A DNA stretch of 9,472 bases, taken from positions 11,053 to 20,524 of the forward strand of contig PBMM01000043.1 in NCBI GenBank assembly GCA_002723635.1. The letters are read 5' to 3'. The stretch comes from Methanobacteriota archaeon (GTDB lineage: Archaea > Thermoplasmatota > Poseidoniia > Poseidoniales > Poseidoniaceae). Under the pieces are notes generated by a model. It had not been told where the DNA came from. It did no database searches and worked only from the letters and a program-made list of their open reading frames with translations. Shown here piece by piece: positions 5,531-9,472 of this stretch; within the stretch, counting starts at the first letter, position 1, and each line of letters opens with the position of its first letter. The position numbers and the translations under genes were made by a program.

Positions 5531-6448
5531 ATGGACGGTGGGCAAATCGTCATCGCTGGGGTGGGAGGCCTTGGTTGTGCTTGGGCCGCTTCAGCCCATC
5601 GTAGGTGCCCAAGCACGCGTCTTTTGGCGGTCGACGCCGACGACCGAAGCCTCCGCATTGGAGCGGAAGGCCACGTGCTTCGTCTGGGTCATGCCATGGA
5701 GGCGGAGGGCTGTGCGGCGCTGCCGGCCCTTGCAGAACAACGCATGCGCCGGCTAGACGCCATGGCTCGCCCCGTCCTTGAGGGAGCCGAATTGGTGGTG
5801 CTTCTCGCCGGCCTTGGTGGCGGTGCGGGAAGCGGAGCCGCGGCCGAATTGGCTCGTCAAGCCCGTCGGGCAAACGCCATCGTCATCGCCGTTGCCTCCC
5901 TTCCGTTTGCGGACGAGCAGCCTCACCGCACAGCCATCGCTACGCAGGCGCTGGCTGGACTGGAGGCCAATGCGGACGTCACCGTTCGTGTGTCGCTCGA
6001 GCGGCTGGCGCACCGTGCTCGCTCCCGTGGCGAGGACTGGGCAATGGGTTCCGAGTGGATCGAGGATTTGGTCGACGGATTGGTTCACTCCCTCCTGAAG
6101 ATGAGCCTGATGAACCTCGATTTGATGGATTTGCGGGCCATCCTTGCCAACGGTGGGGCTGCGACCTTGCTGGTCGGAACCGGAATGTCCGACGACGTGG
6201 AGGGTCTCATCCGCCAGGCGGCCGCGGCACCGCTTTCCGATGTTGACGTAAGTGGAGCCACGGGGTGCTACATTCACCTCGAGGGAGGTCCCGATCTTTC
6301 CATTGCTCAGATGGGCGACATCTCCGAAGCCTTCACCCGTACGCTGAGCCAAGACGCGAAGGTCATCCTCGGCGCCAGAGTTTCCGAAGAGATGTACGGC
6401 AGGGTGAGGGTAATCCTCCTCCTGTCGGGTCTCAACTCGGAGGCCTAG
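5531..6448 (+). CDS. Divergent FtsZ/tubulin-family GTPase
   Basis: A 305-residue protein of the FtsZ superfamily, which polymerises with GTP in cell division or cell shape. Visible motifs are the Rossmann start QIVIAGVGGLGC (5-16) in place of the T1 loop GGGGGN, with its Asn lost; LLAVDADDRSL (31-41) in place of the T3 NTD; the T4 tubulin signature GLGGGAGSG (94-102) for GGGTGTG; SLPFADEQPHR (123-133) matching the PF.xE..R motif; and the T7 catalytic loop NLDLMD (N195, D197, D200), fully kept. The C-terminal domain ends GARVSEEMYGRVRVILLLSG as in FtsZ. It is shorter than usual, with no linker or conserved C-terminal peptide. ATG 5531 is the only start after the in-frame stop at 5501 and lacks a clear SD. 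Likely a paralogue rather than the main FtsZ. Confidence 0.85.
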   Translation: MDGGQIVIAGVGGLGCAWAASAHRRCPSTRLLAVDADDRSLRIGAEGHVLRLGHAMEAEGCAALPALAEQRMRRLDAMARPVLEGAELVVLLAGLGGGAGSGAAAELARQARRANAIVIAVASLPFADEQPHRTAIATQALAGLEANADVTVRVSLERLAHRARSRGEDWAMGSEWIEDLVDGLVHSLLKMSLMNLDLMDLRAILANGGAATLLVGTGMSDDVEGLIRQAAAAPLSDVDVSGATGCYIHLEGGPDLSIAQMGDISEAFTRTLSQDAKVILGARVSEEMYGRVRVILLLSGLNSEA

Positions 6449-7737
6449 TCCAGCAGTTCGATGACGTCCTCGTCTTCGCTTGTCTCGTCCTGCGCTTCGC
6501 TTGCAGCCACAGGGACCTCGTCGTGTGGTTCAGGCTCAGCGGGCGGGGGCAGCGCAAGCTCGTCTGTTGTGTTCTCTTCTGTTTCTGCCTTTTCGGCGAT
6601 GCGCGCTTCAACGCGCTGGCCGATGGCTGCGTGGTCCAGGGCGGTGGCATGACGAGCGGCCAAGGCCGGGCCAGTGGTTCTTAGCATGGCGAGCAGCGTG
6701 ATGGCGACCACCACGTGACCGATGGACAACACCAAGCTCACGCCTTGGACGACGGTGCTGAGCATCGCCACAGAACCAGCGTAGGCATACCCAAACGCGA
6801 GTCCCCAGAAAAGGGCGTTTGAACGACGCACCAAGCCAAGGTCGGACCCTCGTGTTCTGCTGGTCATGGACCAGACGGCCATCACCACTGTAATCGTCAT
6901 CAGAAAGATCTCTTCGATCGCGGTGGCCACTTGCGGTTGCTCCGAGGTCATGTGGCGCCATGCGGTTCCCAGGTGCCATGCGGAGAAAGCCAAGGCGACG
7001 ACGTGCCAACGCGAGAACATGCGGGATGTCCAGCGGTCTTGGCCGCATGCCCGCCGCCCCTCAGCGGTCAGGAACTCGCCGACCACAAGCAGGGCTGCGA
7101 GACCTGCGGCCAAGGCCAGCTGGTCCAGCAGGACATCGAACAAACCGACCGAACTGGAAAGGACGGAGGTGCCGGCGAGGGCCCCTTGTGTCACAAGCAC
7201 AACAAGAAGCAAAAGGCCGGTCAAGAAGAGCCGAAGCGCTGCCGCAACAGCGCCGGGCGGCTGGCGAGCATCCGCTTGCAACGCAGGGGTTGGCCATCGC
7301 ACCACCGCGCTTCGAAAAGAACGGCCTTGACCAATGGACCACGCCACAAATAGAGCGGCGAGGATCATGGGGAAGATGCTCCTCAGTCCTGCGGCTTCAA
7401 TGAGCATGAGGACGGCGCCAGAGATCATGACACCTGCGGCGAGGGGCGCAATCAGCACGCCGAACAGCTTCCATGTGACACGACCACCTTCGGACACCAC
7501 CCACTTGCGGACCATGGCATGCTCCGCGAGCATGGCGATGCCAGCGTAGGTCAAGCCCATGCCAACAAATACAGCGGCAACTTCTGGCACAAGCCCTTCG
7601 GTGCTCCCCACGGCCAGATACAAGGCAATGACGACAGCCAAGAAACCCGCCAGGTGAGGTAGGGTCGAAGGGGCAGTCAAGGTCCGAATCAAACCTATGA
7701 GGCTCAGCGGAGGCTCATGCACCTCAGCCTCGTCCAT
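6445..7737 (-). CDS. Polytopic membrane protein (about 10 TM) with acidic C-terminal tail
   Basis: A 430-residue protein I cannot assign to a family. Hydrophobic segments lie near 28-46, 52-71, 90-113, 120-136, 166-190, 197-222, 244-260, 275-292, 308-328 and 330-352, giving about ten helices, with basic loops (VRKW, GRSFR, SRTRG, VRRS). The last ~50 residues (from ~383) are a low-complexity Glu/Asp/Pro/Ala tail ending DEDVIELLD, probably cytosolic and disordered. No transporter, nucleotide-binding or metal motif is recognised; single conserved-looking His/Trp (W244H, W254H) occur in helix 7. ATG 7737 follows a close GAGG; the next in-frame stop upstream is at 7758-7756. It converges on the FtsZ-like gene and its stop overlaps that gene's stop. 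Confidence 0.8.
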   Translation of the reverse strand: MDEAEVHEPPLSLIGLIRTLTAPSTLPHLAGFLAVVIALYLAVGSTEGLVPEVAAVFVGMGLTYAGIAMLAEHAMVRKWVVSEGGRVTWKLFGVLIAPLAAGVMISGAVLMLIEAAGLRSIFPMILAALFVAWSIGQGRSFRSAVVRWPTPALQADARQPPGAVAAALRLFLTGLLLLVVLVTQGALAGTSVLSSSVGLFDVLLDQLALAAGLAALLVVGEFLTAEGRRACGQDRWTSRMFSRWHVVALAFSAWHLGTAWRHMTSEQPQVATAIEEIFLMTITVVMAVWSMTSRTRGSDLGLVRRSNALFWGLAFGYAYAGSVAMLSTVVQGVSLVLSIGHVVVAITLLAMLRTTGPALAARHATALDHAAIGQRVEARIAEKAETEENTTDELALPPPAEPEPHDEVPVAASEAQDETSEDEDVIELLD

Positions 7738-7812
7738 CGCCTCATGAATCGACGCTCACCCTTTGAACGTGCGGGGAGAACGGTCATCTAGGGACCCCCG
7801 AATTCGCGTTTC
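7738..7812. other. Divergent intergenic region between membrane protein and Pop5-like gene
   Basis: 75 bp that must hold the promoters for both directions. I see no clear TATA box or dyad; the minus strand has GGGTGAG about 16-20 nt before ATG 7737, a possible distant SD. Confidence 0.3.
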
Positions 7813-8145
7813 ATGGCCCGACCGTCCAAGGCGCATCGTCCAAAGCGACGATGGATTGGTGTTGAGTTGGGCTCCCACTACACCGAACGTGGGCAGGTCG
7901 AAGCCAAGATGGCCGATATGTTCGACGCGAAGGTCCGCCTCATGGACGTGCTTCCCGCCGACAAACGAGGTGCCGAGGTTGGCGTGGCCATCCTTGGAGT
8001 CACGCTTGCGGTTGCCCCCGCCGTCCGGGAGGTGCTCGCTGGGGACGAGGTCTGGGCCGAACATGGGATGAGGAGCGTGACCACGTCGGGAAAAATCCGT
8101 CTGGTGCGTGAGCGGCTCGACTTGCCCCGCCCGCCACGACGTTGA
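7813..8145 (+). CDS. Probable RNase P protein component 2 (Pop5/Rpp14-like)
   Basis: A 110-residue basic protein. The start RPKRRWIGVEL (9-19) resembles the Pop5 opening 'LRdkkRYIaf', and the end MRSVTTSGKIRLVRERL (86-102) matches the Pop5 closing strand-helix 'VSGTIKrlkrkf'. Between them lies a hydrophobic GVAILGVTLAVAPAVREVL (57-75), where Pop5 has 'giirC...v..v..al'. Length fits archaeal Pop5 (~110-120). As part of RNase P it would help process the 5' end of pre-tRNA. Similarity is by pattern only and the middle is divergent, so a different small RNA-binding protein is possible. No strong SD is seen before ATG 7813. The next gene follows after 25 nt, so the two may be co-transcribed. Confidence 0.6.
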   Translation: MARPSKAHRPKRRWIGVELGSHYTERGQVEAKMADMFDAKVRLMDVLPADKRGAEVGVAILGVTLAVAPAVREVLAGDEVWAEHGMRSVTTSGKIRLVRERLDLPRPPRR

Positions 8146-8170
8146 TGAATCATCACTCCGAGGCCCCCAC

Positions 8171-8674
8171 ATGGGAGCCGGAGGGGACGCGCCGCCGCTC
8201 CGCCTCCAAGACGTGCTCATGCTCGTTGGCTTGAGCCTCTTTGTGGGGAGCATCGTGATGCTGGCGTGGGACGATCCGGTTCCACTGAATTCAGAAGAAG
8301 CGGTGACGGGACAGGCGACCCTCGGGCAAGGGGCTTCCGTTGACGTGGAATACTCCGTTGACCAGACCTCGATCGTCACCGTTCGCTTCCAATTCGAGGA
8401 TCAGGACGAAGTCTTGACCACCGAAGCCGTGGCGGCCGGAGCCACCGAAACGATTCGTTTTGACATGCCGGAACGAGGCGCTGTGTCGTGGTCCATCTCG
8501 GTGTCCGAGGGCACGGGTGAAGTCGATGTTGACCTCAAGCGCGGTGCGATGGCCTTTGTCTGGCCGCCGCTTCTTGGAGCCCTCTTGGTTGGCTACTCTG
8601 TCCTTCTCGGCCGACAAAACGACGATGCGCCAGAAGCGGAAGCGGAGAGCGTTGATGCTGAACTCCTCGGATGA
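8171..8674 (+). CDS. Two-TM membrane protein with an extracytoplasmic beta-rich domain
   Basis: 167 residues from ATG 8171. Helix 1 (~13-33, VLMLVGLSLFVGSIVMLAW) and helix 2 (~130-146, MAFVWPPLLGALLVGYSVLL) flank a ~95-residue acidic domain of alternating hydrophobic residues (ASVDVEYSVDQTSIVTVRF; GAVSWSISVSEGTGEVDVDL) that looks like an Ig-like beta sandwich outside the membrane. A short Glu-rich tail follows. No family recognised; the layout is common in small archaeal envelope proteins. GAGG at 8159-8162 supports ATG 8171; an in-frame GTG at 8108 would overlap the upstream gene and add a non-conserved-looking leader. Confidence 0.7.
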   Translation: MGAGGDAPPLRLQDVLMLVGLSLFVGSIVMLAWDDPVPLNSEEAVTGQATLGQGASVDVEYSVDQTSIVTVRFQFEDQDEVLTTEAVAAGATETIRFDMPERGAVSWSISVSEGTGEVDVDLKRGAMAFVWPPLLGALLVGYSVLLGRQNDDAPEAEAESVDAELLG

Positions 8675-8677
8675 GGG

Positions 8678-9472
8678 CTAAGGCCAGAAGCGCCATCCTA
8701 CGGCATCGAGGTCGTGCAGCGGCTGTTCGCGCCCCTCCACGCACAAGCCTCCTTGGTCGTCCAAAGCTGTGGGTGACAACGGATGTCCCTCCTCGTCGAT
8801 CATCCCCAATCGCGTCGCTGATGCTTGGAACGCTGCGAGAGCCTCGGCCGCAAGCCGTTCCCGCCCCCGCTTCGAATGCAGTTCGCTGAGACGAGCGCAA
8901 AGCCTGACGCTCAGGGCTGCATGAAGCACCGAAGCCTCAGGTCCGATGAGGGTTGAGCGGGGTGTGCTGTCGACGGCATCGGCTCCTTCGGTCAGGTTGA
9001 GGCCTAAGCCGGCGACCACGCGGGTGTGCTTTCCTTGCTGACGGCTTTCAATCAGCCATCCGCCAAGTTTCCCAAGACGGTTTCCATCGACGAGCACGTC
9101 GTTTGGCCACTTCAGCACGACCCTTTCTTCCTCCACAAGGCCAAGATCGACCAAGGTGTCTTTCGTGGCCAATCCACAGGCAGCTTGCAGCAACCCATGC
9201 GGCGGCATGGGCATGGGCCCGTTGTGGAGGACCCAGGAGGCGGTGAGATCACCACCGTTCGAGGCCCATGACGCCGTTCGTCGTCCACGGCCCTCGGTCT
9301 GATGTTCTGCCCGGAGGGAGTCTCCAACGCGACGCTCATCCCCAAAGAGGTCAGCGTTGGTGCTGCCGGTGCTGTGCACAAGGTGGTGCGTGGCGTGGGG
9401 CCAAGCCTTCGTCAAGGCCACGACCACAAGGCGCTCGCCGTCATCAAATTCCAAGCGCCCTTCGACGACGCA
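8678..9472 (-). CDS. birA: Biotin-[acetyl-CoA-carboxylase] ligase (5' partial or start uncertain)
   Basis: Activates biotin with ATP and attaches it to a lysine of biotin carrier domains (carboxylases). In the part numbered from TTG 9454, it shows STGSTNADLF (28-37), the biotinyl-AMP loop EGRGRR (54-59), KWPNDV (115-120), GNRLGKLGGWLIES (124-137, with the adenylation-site Lys), GLGLNL (149-154) and a C-terminal SH3-like piece (LCVEGREQPL...VGWRFWP). There is no N-terminal helix-turn-helix, so it is the monofunctional, non-repressor type usual in archaea. The frame stays open to the right edge (codons CVVEGR precede TTG 9454), so the true start may lie outside the window; ATG 9444 is another inside choice but would leave a very short N-terminus. 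It converges on the two-TM gene with a 3-bp gap. Confidence 0.9.
   Translation of the reverse strand, partial: CVVEGRLEFDDGERLVVVALTKAWPHATHHLVHSTGSTNADLFGDERRVGDSLRAEHQTEGRGRRTASWASNGGDLTASWVLHNGPMPMPPHGLLQAACGLATKDTLVDLGLVEEERVVLKWPNDVLVDGNRLGKLGGWLIESRQQGKHTRVVAGLGLNLTEGADAVDSTPRSTLIGPEASVLHAALSVRLCARLSELHSKRGRERLAAEALAAFQASATRLGMIDEEGHPLSPTALDDQGGLCVEGREQPLHDLDAVGWRFWP

Noticed and set aside
8108..8170. GTG 8108 as start of the two-TM protein
   Set aside because: It would overlap the Pop5-like gene by 38 nt, while ATG 8171 has a GAGG at proper distance and directly precedes the first helix.
9445..9454. TTG 9454 as the true start of the biotin ligase
   Set aside because: The frame is open to the window edge, so this start is not supported over one outside the window.
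1..9472. tRNA/rRNA genes, CRISPR arrays, insertion sequences, prophage or defence genes
   Set aside because: No cloverleaf-like sequence, direct-repeat array, terminal inverted repeats, transposase or integrase motif was seen; all long stretches are explained by the genes listed.

Overview
The window looks like a GC-rich archaeal chromosome segment, most likely a marine Thermoplasmatota (Marine Group II/III, 'Poseidoniales'-like) or a related euryarchaeon. This rests on a probable RNase P Pop5-type protein, an FtsZ/tubulin-family protein, TATA-like boxes upstream of the divergent starts, GAGGTGAT-type Shine-Dalgarno sites that pair with the archaeal 16S 3' end, and a split low-potential cytochrome b/Rieske complex. 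The lineage is inferred; no marker in the window proves it.

Left half, minus strand, read from 5040 down to 1: a compact five-gene operon for a Rieske/cytochrome b quinol oxidoreductase. In order it holds (1) a secreted, membrane-anchored Reeler/choice-of-anchor-like protein with a CLCH motif; (2) a small two-TM protein with a SHOCT-like N-terminus; (3) a Rieske iron-sulfur protein; (4) a cytochrome b6-type subunit with b6-like histidine spacing and the YCLGG cysteine that in b6f complexes holds the extra haem c_n; and (5) a long gene, cut by the left edge, whose product begins as cytochrome b subunit IV (PDWY motif), continues through extra membrane helices and a ~265-residue extracytoplasmic domain, and re-enters the cytosol to end in two CxxCxxCxxxCP ferredoxin motifs of the HdrC/GlpC type. 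Gene junctions are 15 nt or less and mostly carry an SD overlapping the upstream stop, so the genes should be co-translated. No CxxCH cytochrome c1/f is present.

Middle and right: a 145-bp divergent region (5041-5185) separates this operon from a plus-strand pair, a small TPR protein and a divergent FtsZ/tubulin-family GTPase. The latter converges on a 10-TM membrane protein with an acidic tail (6445-7737, minus), the two sharing a CTAG at their stops. Divergent from that gene are a probable Pop5 RNase P subunit and a two-TM single-domain membrane protein (plus), which converge on a biotin-protein ligase gene (minus) that is open to the right edge.

The most interesting item is the respiratory operon: a b6f-like complex in which a cytosolic two-cluster iron-sulfur module is fused to subunit IV, on the same membrane side as the predicted haem c_n. 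It suggests direct electron exchange between a cytosolic carrier or dehydrogenase and the quinone pool at the Qn side.
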